Source of the DNA: Aquimarina atlantica
GTDB taxonomy: Bacteria > Bacteroidota > Bacteroidia > Flavobacteriales > Flavobacteriaceae
DNA: 64,000 bases
NCBI RefSeq assembly: GCF_000626715.1
Contig: NZ_AQRA01000001.1
Coordinates: 1-64,000 of the forward strand
Reading direction: 5' to 3'
In this document: positions 1 through 9,085 of the stretch, in pieces
How the letters are laid out: every line of letters begins with the position of its first letter
Numbering within the stretch: position 1 is the stretch's first letter
Notes under the pieces: generated by a model
The model's input: the letters and a program-made list of their open reading frames with translations, nothing else
Told to the model about the DNA's origin: nothing
Databases searched by the model: none
Translations under genes and position numbers: made by a program

Positions 1-48
1 TATATTTTTTTATCTTAGAATATATAAACACATATTATCATAAAGGTT

Positions 49-477
49 ATGAATTTTCGCAATATATTTTTTGTAGCAATAGTATTGGCATCGTTGACAG
101 TGAGCGCACAACAACAAATAGTAGGACAATGGAAAACTATTGATGATACTACAGGCGAACCAAGATCTATTGTAGAAATTTATAAGAAAGGAAACAAACT
201 GTTTGGTAAGATTTTACAGGTATTAGATGAGGCAGAGAGAAATAAATTATGTGTCGAATGTAAAGGTAATGACCATAATAAACCTATAGAGGGAATGGTG
301 ATTATTAAAGAACTTGAAAAAGATGGGAATCAATACGAGGATGGCACTATTATGGATCCAGAGAATGGCAAAGTATATCGATGTAAAATCTGGATTGATG
401 AGGATAATCCAAATGTGCTTAATGTAAGAGGGTATATAGCTTTTTTGTATAGAACACAAAAATGGATTCGAGTATAA
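49..477 (+). CDS. DUF2147 family secreted protein
   Basis: A 142-residue protein with a signal peptide over about residues 1-20, ending at SAQ. The mature part starts with IVGQWKTIDD and has the pattern of DUF2147: a W near the start, an I-Y-K strand, a central C-x-x-C pair (LCVECKG), DPENGKVYRCK, and a C-terminal RTQKWIRV. Members are small periplasmic or surface beta proteins, and no enzymatic activity is established for the family. The CVEC pair could form a disulfide or bind metal (inference). The gene stands alone, 114 bp before a second small secreted protein on the same strand. Family assignment is by recognition of the sequence pattern. Confidence 0.85.
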   Translation: MNFRNIFFVAIVLASLTVSAQQQIVGQWKTIDDTTGEPRSIVEIYKKGNKLFGKILQVLDEAERNKLCVECKGNDHNKPIEGMVIIKELEKDGNQYEDGTIMDPENGKVYRCKIWIDEDNPNVLNVRGYIAFLYRTQKWIRV

Positions 478-591
478 TAATTACAACATATTTCTTTCCT
501 GAAATTTAAAGAATTATAAATTTTAACAATTCTTTTGGTTAGGTTTTAAAAGATTTAGGACTAACTCCTTGAAATTTTAAAAATCTAAACC

Positions 592-1158
592 ATGAAAAAA
601 ATAATTACATTAACAGCTATAGTACTTATATCTACCCTCTCTATGGCTCAAATAAGGGTAGGAGATATTGTGTTACCGTATAAGGTTAACTTTGATGGAG
701 AAGAACTGTCTCTAAATGGAGCGGGGATGAGAAGTGTTTTGGGATTTGATACCTACTCTGGTGGATTGTACACCAAGAAAAAATATAATGACCCTAAAAA
801 AGTATTAGATTCTGATGAAAGTATGTCTATTCGTTTAAATATTGTTTCTAAAAAAGTAACAAACAATAGAATGATTAAAGTTTTTAGAAAAGGTTTTGAT
901 GATGCAATGTTTGGTAATACTCAAACCTTAGATGCTAGAATCGAAGATTTTTTGAAATTGTTCGCTTCACCAATGAAGATTAATGATTACTTTGATTTAG
1001 TATATATTAAAGGAAAAGGAATTAAAACCTTTAAAAACGGAGAAGAACTTGGTTATATAGAAGGTAGAGATTTTAAGTATGCCCTGTTTAAAATCTGGTT
1101 AGGTAATGAACCTGCTTGCAAACTTATTAAAGGAGGAATGTTAGGGTTGAGTAAGTAA
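592..1158 (+). CDS. Chalcone isomerase-like secreted protein
   Basis: A 188-residue protein with signal peptide MKKIITLTAIVLISTLSMAQ. The body matches the bacterial chalcone isomerase-like family: VNFDGEELSLNGAGMRSVLGF, then YSGGLYTKKKYNDP, then a C-terminal lobe that includes FKIWLGNEPACKLIKGGMLG. Bacterial members with a signal peptide are not known to isomerise chalcones; the fold is shared with fatty-acid-binding relatives, so a lipid or ligand-binding role is possible (inference). The gene is followed within 25 bp by a strong terminator, so it is probably the last gene of its transcript. Confidence 0.85.
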   Translation: MKKIITLTAIVLISTLSMAQIRVGDIVLPYKVNFDGEELSLNGAGMRSVLGFDTYSGGLYTKKKYNDPKKVLDSDESMSIRLNIVSKKVTNNRMIKVFRKGFDDAMFGNTQTLDARIEDFLKLFASPMKINDYFDLVYIKGKGIKTFKNGEELGYIEGRDFKYALFKIWLGNEPACKLIKGGMLGLSK

Positions 1159-1180
1159 GGAATACAAGTTTATATAAGTG

Positions 1181-1213
1181 AGTCCGATTTATTACTTAAA
1201 TCGGACTTTTTTT
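1181..1213 (+). terminator. Rho-independent terminator after the chalcone isomerase-like gene
   Basis: AGTCCGATTTA (1181-1191) pairs perfectly with TAAATCGGACT (1197-1207), loop TTACT, followed by a run of T to 1213. Confidence 0.9.
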
Positions 1214-1252
1214 ATTCTTAAAAATTAAACTTTATTCTATGGGTTAAACTCG

Positions 1253-1260
1253 TATTTTTG
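1253..1260 (+). promoter_or_regulatory. Candidate -7 box of the priA promoter
   Basis: TATTTTTG fits the Bacteroidota -7 consensus TAnnTTTG and lies 42 bp before the priA ATG, just after a terminator. The -33 element is not clear (only TTTA near 1231). Confidence 0.45.
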
Positions 1261-1302
1261 TTGTTTTACACTAAACTATTCCGAATTTTGTTATAATTGG
1301 TA

Positions 1303-3756
1303 ATGTCATACTTTATAAATGTAATTCTTCCTATACCTCTTGATAAAGAGTTTACCTATAGTATTAATAAAACTGAAGCTGCATTTTTGCAACCAGGAAT
1401 GCGCGTAGCTGTTCAATTCGGAAAAAGTAAGATATATGCTGCTTTGGTAACCAAGGTGCATCAAAACCCACCCTTGGTATATGAAGCCAAAGAAATAGAA
1501 CATATTCTTGATGAATCACCAATAGTTACCCAGCATCAGTTAGAACTATGGTCCTGGATTTCTAACTATTATATGTGTACAAAAGGAGAGGTAATGCGAG
1601 CTGCTCTTCCCGGAGCCTTCTTGCTAGAAAGTGAAACTATAATTCTGAAAAATGAAAAATCTCTTTTTGATGAATCTTTGCTAAAGGATGATGAATTTTT
1701 GATTTATGAAGCATTACAATATCAGAGCTTACTTCGTATACAAGAAGTGATGAATATTGTAGGTAAGAAAAATGTATTACCTGTCATAAAACGACTAATA
1801 GAAAAAGAAGTCATTACGGTTCAGGAAGAAATTTATGAACAATATAAACCCAAAATAGTTAGGTATATTCGATTAAACACAACGTATACTAAAGAAGAAG
1901 CACTACGGGATTTACTAGATACAATGACCAGAGCACCTAAACAACGAAAGGTGTTGATGCATTTATTTACGTTACAGGCTCAGGCTACCAAGCCAATTAA
2001 AGTAAACGAACTCATAAAAACTTCTAATAGTTCTGCAGCTGTAATACGGGCATTGGTAGATAAGAATATCCTGGATGAATATCATTTACAAACCGATCGG
2101 GTTCAATATACGGGAGAAGTGACAGAAAATACCAAACAGCTTAGTGAATATCAACATAAGGCTTATGAGGAAATAAAACATTCTTTTGAAACTAAAGATG
2201 TATGTCTTTTTCATGGGGTTACTTCATCTGGCAAAACAGAGGTATATGTAAAACTTATAGAGCAAGCTATCCAGAAAGAAGAGCAGGTATTGTATTTATT
2301 ACCAGAAATTGCTCTAACAACTCAACTTATTTCCCGGTTACAGGAATATTTTGGAGAAAAACTCACAGTATATCACTCTAAGTATTCTGTTAATGAAAGA
2401 GTAGAGGCATGGAACAATGTAAAGACCAAAAAATCAAAAGCACAGGTAGTTATTGGTGCGAGATCGGCTATATTTTTGCCATTTACTAATTTGGGATTAA
2501 TTATTGTAGATGAAGAACATGAAAATACCTTCAAGCAATATGACCCTGCACCCAGGTATCATGCCAGAGATACAGCAATCGTTTTGGCCAAAATGTTTTG
2601 CGCCAAAGTAGTACTGGGATCTGCGACTCCGGCTCTTGAAACGTACTATAATGCCAGACAAAAAAAATATGGGTTAGTACAATTGACCAGAAGGTATGGT
2701 GATGTACTAATGCCAGATATCAATTTAGTAGATATAAAGACAAAATATCGAAAAAAAGAAATGACCGGTCATTTTAGTGATACTTTGCTAACAGGTATTC
2801 ATGATGCTTTAAAAGAAGGAGAGCAAGTTATTCTTTTTCAAAACAGAAGAGGGTATTCTCCTGTGGTAGAGTGTAACACTTGTGGGCACTCTCCCCAATG
2901 CCCAAATTGTGATGTTAGTCTTACGTTTCATAGCTATCGAAATCAGCTAAGATGTCATTATTGCGGGTATCATATAGCAATGCCTCAAAAGTGTATGGCT
3001 TGTGATAGTGTTGATCTAACTACAAAAGGCTTCGGAACAGAGCAAATAGAGAAAGAGCTACAAGAGCTTTTTCCTGATCACAATATTGGAAGAATGGATC
3101 AGGATACAACAAGAGGGAAACATGGGTATGAAAAGATTATAAGTCGTTTTGAAGAAGGAGATATTGATATTATGGTAGGTACACAAATGCTCTCTAAAGG
3201 ATTAGATTTTAGAAATGTGAGCCTGGTAGGTATAATGAATGCTGATAACTTACTTAACTTTCCGGATTTTAGAGCACATGAGCGCAGTTTTCAATTAATG
3301 CAACAGGTAGCGGGTAGGGCAGGTAGAACCAAAAAAAGAGGTAAAGTTCTGATTCAAACTTACAATCCTTTTCATCAGATTTTACAACAAGTATCTGTTA
3401 ATGATTATTCAGGAATGTTTACCGATCAAATCGAAGAAAGGCATCAATATAAATACCCTCCTTTTTATAAAATAATAAAGATTACAGGTAAACATAAGGA
3501 TTATAATAGAGTAAATGAAGCTACAAATTGGTTAGCTAAATCATTTAGAAACGTATTTAATGAAAATGTTCTGGGGCCAGAGTTTCCTCCAGTTTCAAGA
3601 ATACGAAATCAATATCATAAAAATATAGTAATAAAAATACCTCAGGGTCAATCCTTAAATAAAACAAAAGAAGTAATAAAAAAAATCAACACTTCTTTTA
3701 AGAGTATTAAAGAATTTTCGGGAGTAAGAGTTATAATTAATGTAGATAACTACTAA
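1303..3756 (+). CDS. priA: Primosomal protein N' (replication restart helicase PriA)
   Basis: PriA is a 3'-5' superfamily 2 DNA helicase that recognises abandoned replication forks and reloads the replisome. The 817-residue protein has an N-terminal fork-binding domain (YFINVILPIPLDKEFTY), Walker A GVTSSGKTE near residue 305, the DEEH box (VDEEHENTFKQYDP), helicase motif GSATPALE, and the PriA zinc region with eight cysteines (CNTCG...CPNC...CHYCG...CMAC). Motif VI region QVAGRAGR is intact. The open frame extends back to a TTG at 1297, but ATG at 1303 (MSYFIN) fits the family start and follows a -7 box. Its stop overlaps the stop of the convergent response regulator by 4 bp. Confidence 0.97.
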   Translation: MSYFINVILPIPLDKEFTYSINKTEAAFLQPGMRVAVQFGKSKIYAALVTKVHQNPPLVYEAKEIEHILDESPIVTQHQLELWSWISNYYMCTKGEVMRAALPGAFLLESETIILKNEKSLFDESLLKDDEFLIYEALQYQSLLRIQEVMNIVGKKNVLPVIKRLIEKEVITVQEEIYEQYKPKIVRYIRLNTTYTKEEALRDLLDTMTRAPKQRKVLMHLFTLQAQATKPIKVNELIKTSNSSAAVIRALVDKNILDEYHLQTDRVQYTGEVTENTKQLSEYQHKAYEEIKHSFETKDVCLFHGVTSSGKTEVYVKLIEQAIQKEEQVLYLLPEIALTTQLISRLQEYFGEKLTVYHSKYSVNERVEAWNNVKTKKSKAQVVIGARSAIFLPFTNLGLIIVDEEHENTFKQYDPAPRYHARDTAIVLAKMFCAKVVLGSATPALETYYNARQKKYGLVQLTRRYGDVLMPDINLVDIKTKYRKKEMTGHFSDTLLTGIHDALKEGEQVILFQNRRGYSPVVECNTCGHSPQCPNCDVSLTFHSYRNQLRCHYCGYHIAMPQKCMACDSVDLTTKGFGTEQIEKELQELFPDHNIGRMDQDTTRGKHGYEKIISRFEEGDIDIMVGTQMLSKGLDFRNVSLVGIMNADNLLNFPDFRAHERSFQLMQQVAGRAGRTKKRGKVLIQTYNPFHQILQQVSVNDYSGMFTDQIEERHQYKYPPFYKIIKITGKHKDYNRVNEATNWLAKSFRNVFNENVLGPEFPPVSRIRNQYHKNIVIKIPQGQSLNKTKEVIKKINTSFKSIKEFSGVRVIINVDNY

Positions 3757-4460
3757 TTATTCAAAGCTTCTATTAGAGAATGTTTTTTATGCCTGCTAAG
3801 TGGTATTTTTTCGTCCGCTATTTCTATATTACGACTATTATAACGCTCTACTTTATCAAGATTGACAATATAAGATTTATGAATTCTTAAAAAACGATCA
3901 CTAGGTAACTGGGCTTCAAAAGATTTCATTGTAGCTAATACAACAATAGGATCACCTTCTTCCATGATAAGCTTTACATAATCTCCTAAGGCTTCTACAT
4001 ACTTTAATTGATTAAGGAAAATTTTTCTTTTTTTCAGATTACTCTTTACAAAAATATAATCGTCATCTTCTACAACAGCATTTTCTCCTCCTATACGAGA
4101 CATGCTCAAAGCTTTATCAACAGCAGCATTAAAACGATCTTTTTTTAATGGTTTTCTTAAATAATCTATTGCATCATAGTCGAAAGCTTTAAACGCATAT
4201 TTCGTTTTTCCTGTGACAAAAATAATATGAGGTTTATTCTCTAAATCATCCAAAAGATCAAAGCCAGTAAGAATTGGCATTTCAATATCTAAGAATAATA
4301 AGTCCACTTGGGTATCGAGTAAACCATTTTTTGTCTCAATAGCATTATTCCACTCAGCCACTAATTCTAGTGAAGAATGTTCGTCTATTAGCTTTACAAT
4401 AGCTAGTCTTTGGAGGCGGGAATCATCTACTACCGCACATTTTAATTGAGATTGCTCCAC
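3753..4460 (-). CDS. LytTR-type DNA-binding response regulator
   Basis: A 235-residue two-component regulator. The receiver domain (about 5-125) has the acidic pair VVDDS, phosphoacceptor Asp58 in LLFLDIEMP, a Thr in IIFVTGKT and the conserved Lys in YLRKPLKKDRF. The C-terminal LytTR DNA-binding domain (about 135-230) shows the usual IFLNQLKYVEALGDYVKLI and FLRIHKSYIVNLDKVERYN motifs. LytTR regulators usually pair with 5TM-Lyt or HisKA_7TM kinases, but no kinase gene is adjacent here, so its partner must be elsewhere. The gene is single and convergent with priA. Confidence 0.93.
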   Translation of the reverse strand: MEQSQLKCAVVDDSRLQRLAIVKLIDEHSSLELVAEWNNAIETKNGLLDTQVDLLFLDIEMPILTGFDLLDDLENKPHIIFVTGKTKYAFKAFDYDAIDYLRKPLKKDRFNAAVDKALSMSRIGGENAVVEDDDYIFVKSNLKKRKIFLNQLKYVEALGDYVKLIMEEGDPIVVLATMKSFEAQLPSDRFLRIHKSYIVNLDKVERYNSRNIEIADEKIPLSRHKKHSLIEALNN

Positions 4461-4571
4461 TTGTTTAGTGTTATATATTCCAACTACAATATTAATGAAT
4501 ATATCTTATTTGCACAAACAATTTCAGCTTTTTATCGATAAAAATAGTGTTTCGTCGAAATGAGATTAGGG

Positions 4572-4602
4572 TTTGAAAATCCAAAAAATAGTCTTACTTT
4601 TG
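4572..4602 (+). promoter_or_regulatory. Promoter of the rpsF-rpsR-rplI operon
   Basis: TTTG (4572-4575), a 19-bp spacer and TACTTTTG (4595-4602) match the Bacteroidota consensus TTTG-N19-21-TAnnTTTG exactly, 30 bp before the rpsF ATG. Confidence 0.85.
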
Positions 4603-4632
4603 CACCCAATTTTAATTTAAATATAGATTTTT

Positions 4633-4971
4633 ATGAATCAATACGAAACTGTTTTCATCTTGAATCCCGTTTTATCTGAAGATCAGATAAAGGAAACAGT
4701 TAAGAAATACGAAGACATTCTTGTTTCTAATGGTGCCAAGATGATATCAAAAGAGGATTGGGGGCTTAAAAAGCTTGCTTATGCAATCCAACACAAAAAA
4801 AGTGGATTTTATCACTTATTCGAATACCAGGTACCTGGTGAAGCTATCAATGCTTTAGAAATTGAGTACAGAAGAGATGAACGAGTAATGCGTTACCTTA
4901 CTGTACGTCTTGATAAGCATGCGATTGCTTGGGCAGAGAAGAGAAGAAATAGAAACAAACAAAAAGCTTAA
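4633..4971 (+). CDS. rpsF: 30S ribosomal protein S6
   Basis: Full-length S6 (112 residues), the small-subunit protein that pairs with S18 on the platform. It starts [19 protein letters not shown] and contains the family core [25 protein letters not shown] and [18 protein letters not shown]. First gene of rpsF-rpsR-rplI; rpsR begins 3 bp after its stop. A consensus promoter lies directly upstream, so the operon is probably strongly and constitutively expressed. Confidence 0.98.
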   Translation: MNQYETVFILNPVLSEDQIKETVKKYEDILVSNGAKMISKEDWGLKKLAYAIQHKKSGFYHLFEYQVPGEAINALEIEYRRDERVMRYLTVRLDKHAIAWAEKRRNRNKQKA

Positions 4972-4973
4972 TT

Positions 4974-5270
4974 ATGTCATCTATAGAACAACAAGCAAAA
5001 GGAAAAAAAGACGGAGAGATCAGATATCTTACTCCGCTTAATATAGATACATCAAAAACGAAGAAATATTGTCGTTTCAAAAAATCTGGTATCAAGTATA
5101 TTGATTATAAAGATCCAGATTTCTTAATGGCATTTGTAAACGAACAAGGTAAGTTATTACCTCGTCGTCTTACAGGAACTTCATTAAAATATCAACGTAA
5201 AGTAAGTGTTGCTGTAAAAAGAGCAAGACATCTAGCTTTAATGCCATACGTTGGTGATTTATTAAAATAA
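4974..5270 (+). CDS. rpsR: 30S ribosomal protein S18
   Basis: S18 (98 residues) binds 16S rRNA together with S6. The conserved core is visible: [38 protein letters not shown] and [14 protein letters not shown]. It carries a roughly 20-residue N-terminal extension with [20 protein letters not shown], as is common in Bacteroidota. It lies between rpsF and rplI with 2-bp and 18-bp gaps. Confidence 0.98.
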   Translation: MSSIEQQAKGKKDGEIRYLTPLNIDTSKTKKYCRFKKSGIKYIDYKDPDFLMAFVNEQGKLLPRRLTGTSLKYQRKVSVAVKRARHLALMPYVGDLLK

Positions 5271-5288
5271 AACTCGTCATAACATATT

Positions 5289-5741
5289 ATGGAACTTATA
5301 TTAAAGAAAGACGTTGAGAATCTAGGATTCGCAGACGATGTAGTAGAAGTTAAGAATGGTTATGGTCGTAACTATTTGATTCCTAATGGATTTGCATTAT
5401 TGGCAACTCCTTCTGCAAAAAAAGTACTTGCCGAAACATTAAAGCAACGTGCTTTTAAAGAAAAGAAAGAAATCGAAGATGCAGAAAAAGTAGGAAAGAA
5501 ACTTAGTGGATTAGAGATCAAAATTTTAGCAAAAGCTGGAGCCGGAGACAAATTATTTGGTTCTGTATCTAATGCAGATGTTGCAGAAGCATTTGCTAAA
5601 GAAGGAGTTGAATTAGAAAAGAAATTTATTACTGTACCAGGTGGAACTATTAAACGTCTAGGTCAGTATGAAGCTTCTGTTCGTCTTCATAGAGAAGTGA
5701 TCGTTCCTGTTACTTTTGAAGTAATCACTCAAGCTAAATAG
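5289..5741 (+). CDS. rplI: 50S ribosomal protein L9
   Basis: L9 (150 residues) is a two-domain protein of the large subunit near the L1 stalk. The N-terminal domain reads MELILKKDVENLGFADDVVEVK and GYGRNYLIPNGFALLAT. A long connecting helix leads to the C-terminal domain with AGAGDKLFGSVSNADVAEA. It is the last gene of the operon and is followed 35 bp downstream by a classic terminator. Confidence 0.98.
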   Translation: MELILKKDVENLGFADDVVEVKNGYGRNYLIPNGFALLATPSAKKVLAETLKQRAFKEKKEIEDAEKVGKKLSGLEIKILAKAGAGDKLFGSVSNADVAEAFAKEGVELEKKFITVPGGTIKRLGQYEASVRLHREVIVPVTFEVITQAK

Positions 5742-5776
5742 GTAAATAACAGTTGATAACTGTTTTATAATATTAT

Positions 5777-5805
5777 AAAAAATCGCTCTTTTGAGCGATT
5801 TTTTT
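5777..5805 (+). terminator. Terminator of the rpsF-rpsR-rplI operon
   Basis: AATCGCTC (5781-5788) pairs with GAGCGATT (5793-5800), loop TTTT; an upstream A-run and downstream T-run extend the stem. Confidence 0.93.
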
Positions 5806-5852
5806 ATTTTATTTTTATTCTTAAATCAATTTAATTTAAAAATTATTATTAC

Positions 5853-8800
5853 ATGAAAAAAATTATTCTATTAATTTTAGTGTTGATAGGGGGTATAATC
5901 AATGCTCAGGTTACTACTTCTAATATTTCGGGGATAGTACGTGATAGTGGAAATCAACTACTGCCAGGAGCTAATGTTACTGCAGTGCATGGACCAACAG
6001 GTACTTCGTATGGTGGGGTGACTGATTTCGACGGACGTTTTAATCTAAACAATTTACGAGTAGGAGGACCATATAGAATAACAATAAGTTACGTAGGTTT
6101 TAAAAAACAACTTATTGATGAAGTGTTTTTACAATTGGGGCAAACTTTCAACCTTAATATAGTATTGGTAGAGGATAGTAATCAATTAGAAGAAGTTGTA
6201 ATTACTACAAATAAAAACTCTACATTTAGTAGTGATCGTACTGGTGCAGAGACTAGTGTTGGTAGAAGAGAATTACGAACATTACCAACAATATCGCGTT
6301 CTGCAGCCGATTTTACAAGGCTGGAGCCTACCGCAAGCGGAAACTCTTTTGGAGGAAGAAATGATCAGTTTAACAATTTCAGCTTAGACGGCGCTGTATT
6401 TAATAATCCTTTTGGATTAGATGCTGCAACTCCGGGAGGTCAGACAGATGCACAACCAATCTCGCTAGATGCTATCGATCAGATTCAAGTATCTACTGCT
6501 CCTTATGATGTAACATTATCTGGATTTACAGGAGCATCTGTTAATGCAGTTACAAAAAGTGGAACCAATACTTTTAAAGGGACGGCTTATGGGTTCTTTA
6601 GGAATGAAGACCTTACCGGAGGAAAAGTAAAGGGAGAAGATGTGTTTAAATCTGATTTGGAGCAGACTCAATATGGATTTAGTATTGGTGGACCTATCAT
6701 AAAAAATAAATTATTCTTTTTCGCAAATGCAGAAAGAGATCAACGTACCGATTTAGGTTCATCCTGGCTACCTAATACTGGTAGTGGTGCAATAAATGAA
6801 TCTCGTGTATTAGAGTCTGATATGATTGCAGTAAGTAATGCACTTGCAAATTTAGGATATAACACTGGTGCATACCAGGGATTTACGTATGATTCTGAAT
6901 CTACCAAAGGAATCCTTAAATTAGATTGGAATATTAATGATAAGCATAGAGCAGCTATTATTTATAATTTTTTAAGAGCTTCTAAAGAAAAACCTGCACA
7001 CCCGACAGCATTAGGAATTCGAGGGCCTGGTGCTTCTACATTACAGTTTGAAAATTCGGGCTATGAGATTAATAATAATATAAATTCTTTCCAGTTAGAA
7101 GTCAATTCTACGTTCTCTAGTAAGTTTGCTAATAAATTTCAGGCGGGTTACACTCATTTTGACGATTTTAGAAATCCATTATCAACACCGGCACCTGTAA
7201 TTACAATTCAGGATGGTGCTGGATCAAATTATATTATTGCTGGTCATGAGCCGTTTTCTATCAATAATAAATTAGACCAAAAAGTAATTCAGGCAACTAA
7301 TAACCTTAATATCTTCTTAGGAGATCATACCGTTACAGTTGGAGCTTCTTTCGAGATGTTTAGATTTAAGAACTCCTTTAATTTAACTGCATATGAAGAC
7401 TTTGCTAATTTTGGATCGACATATCGTGGGCTGTTTTCTCCTTATAGTTCTGTAAGTTCTTTTTTAGATGATGCAAATAATGGTATAGTAGCTGCTAACT
7501 TACAATTTGCTCAAGATCGTTTTACTGCTCTAAATGCTGCCGGAGATGGTAATGATGGGGGATGGAAGTTGGCAGAATTAAATGTAGGTCAATTGGCATT
7601 TTATATTCAGGAAGAATGGAATATTACAGAGCGATTTAAGTTTAGTTATGGGCTTAGATTTGATAAGCCGTTATATTTTGATACCGATGAACGTATACAA
7701 GAGTATATAGATACAGATAATGGAGCTAGTAGAGATGAAAGTGTTGTGTATTTTGATCCGAATGGAGGGGCTGTAACTTTAAATTCTACTACGTTACCAA
7801 CAGATAAAATTTTGATATCACCAAGATTAGGGTTTAATTATGATGTAAGAGGAGATAAAACTTTTCAACTACGTGGGGGAACTGGTATATTTACGGGTAG
7901 ATTGCCTTTTGTATGGATAGGAAATCAAGTAAGTGGAGCAGATGATGGTTTCTTTCAAATTGTAGATCCGGATTTTCAATTTCCGCAGGTATGGAGATCT
8001 AGCGTAGGAGTTGATTATAGACTAAATAATGGTATAATTCTTACCGGTGATTTTGCTTATACAGAGGATATTAATGGAATTCATGTTCAGAATTGGGGAT
8101 TACGAGAACCAACACAGACACTATCAGGAGTTGATAATAGACAAATATATGGTGCTACAGATAGGGGAGCCAATAATGCTTTTGTGCTAACCAATTCTAA
8201 TCAAGGAAGAATTGTAAATGCTTCTTTTAAGGCAGCTAAGAATTTTAAAAATAACTTATATGCGAGTATTGCTTATAGTTATTTAGATTCTAAAGATGTA
8301 AATTCTATTGAAGCAGAAATTACCGGAGATGCATTTGCAGGTAACCCTGCTTTAGGAAATGTAAATAATGATGTCTTGTCATACTCTAAATATGGAGATC
8401 GCCATCGAATTATTGCTATTGCTTCTAAAAAATGGACCTATGGTAATGAAAAATTTGCTACAACTATTTCTGCTTTTGCCGAGTTTGCACAAGGGGGCAG
8501 ATTTAATTATACATATGCAGGTGATATTAATGGAGATGGATCTTCTTTAAATGATTTAATTTATATCCCTACACAGACCGAATTAGCGACATATACATTT
8601 AGTGGTGCTTCATTTAATGAAAGAGAAGCGCAAAGAGCTGCTTTCGAAGCATATATCAGACAAGATGATTATTTAAGTGAAAACCGTGGAAATTATGCAG
8701 AACGATATGGAGCTATAGCTCCGTGGAGAAATAAGGTGGATTTTAAATTACTTCAGGATTTTAATTTTAATGTTGGAGAACGAACAAATACAATACAGTT

Positions 8801-9014
8801 AAGCTTAGATATCTTAAATTTAGGTAATTTAATCAACTCGGATTGGGGATTAGTGCAACAACCAAACAATGTGCAAGTGTTGGGAGTTAATGTAGATACC
8901 GCTACAAATACCCCTACCTATTCTTTTGATTCAAATCTGGTTGATACTTTTGGGTATGACTCTAGCCTTCAATCAAGATGGCAGGCTCAGGTAGGACTAC
9001 GATATATATTCTAA
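5853..9014 (+). CDS. TonB-dependent outer-membrane receptor, Oar-like
   Basis: A 1053-residue outer-membrane receptor. The signal peptide (about 1-18) ends at INAQ. A carboxypeptidase-regulatory-like beta domain follows (about 22-110: SGIVRDSGNQLLPGANVTAV ... ISYVGFKKQ), then a TonB plug (about 130-235, with RTLPTISRSAADFTRL and FNNFSLDGAVFNNPFG), then a large barrel ending in the C-terminal aromatic WQAQVGLRYIF. The pattern resembles the Oar family of large TonB receptors, whose substrate is usually unknown. It stands alone: no SusD-type lipoprotein follows, so it is not a typical glycan-uptake SusCD pair. The next gene is convergent and shares a terminator with it. Confidence 0.9.
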   Translation: MKKIILLILVLIGGIINAQVTTSNISGIVRDSGNQLLPGANVTAVHGPTGTSYGGVTDFDGRFNLNNLRVGGPYRITISYVGFKKQLIDEVFLQLGQTFNLNIVLVEDSNQLEEVVITTNKNSTFSSDRTGAETSVGRRELRTLPTISRSAADFTRLEPTASGNSFGGRNDQFNNFSLDGAVFNNPFGLDAATPGGQTDAQPISLDAIDQIQVSTAPYDVTLSGFTGASVNAVTKSGTNTFKGTAYGFFRNEDLTGGKVKGEDVFKSDLEQTQYGFSIGGPIIKNKLFFFANAERDQRTDLGSSWLPNTGSGAINESRVLESDMIAVSNALANLGYNTGAYQGFTYDSESTKGILKLDWNINDKHRAAIIYNFLRASKEKPAHPTALGIRGPGASTLQFENSGYEINNNINSFQLEVNSTFSSKFANKFQAGYTHFDDFRNPLSTPAPVITIQDGAGSNYIIAGHEPFSINNKLDQKVIQATNNLNIFLGDHTVTVGASFEMFRFKNSFNLTAYEDFANFGSTYRGLFSPYSSVSSFLDDANNGIVAANLQFAQDRFTALNAAGDGNDGGWKLAELNVGQLAFYIQEEWNITERFKFSYGLRFDKPLYFDTDERIQEYIDTDNGASRDESVVYFDPNGGAVTLNSTTLPTDKILISPRLGFNYDVRGDKTFQLRGGTGIFTGRLPFVWIGNQVSGADDGFFQIVDPDFQFPQVWRSSVGVDYRLNNGIILTGDFAYTEDINGIHVQNWGLREPTQTLSGVDNRQIYGATDRGANNAFVLTNSNQGRIVNASFKAAKNFKNNLYASIAYSYLDSKDVNSIEAEITGDAFAGNPALGNVNNDVLSYSKYGDRHRIIAIASKKWTYGNEKFATTISAFAEFAQGGRFNYTYAGDINGDGSSLNDLIYIPTQTELATYTFSGASFNEREAQRAAFEAYIRQDDYLSENRGNYAERYGAIAPWRNKVDFKLLQDFNFNVGERTNTIQLSLDILNLGNLINSDWGLVQQPNNVQVLGVNVDTATNTPTYSFDSNLVDTFGYDSSLQSRWQAQVGLRYIF

Positions 9015-9042
9015 AAAAAGAATTTATTCTTCTTTAAAGTAT

Positions 9043-9073
9043 AAAAAAAGCCTTCAAAATGAAGGCTTTTTTA
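9043..9073. terminator. Bidirectional terminator between convergent genes
   Basis: A-run plus GCCTTC (9050-9055) pairs with GAAGGC (9061-9066) plus T-run, loop AAAAT. A on one side and T on the other let it work for both the receptor (+) and the peptidase (-). Confidence 0.92.
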
Positions 9074-9085
9074 TTTTACTGGAAA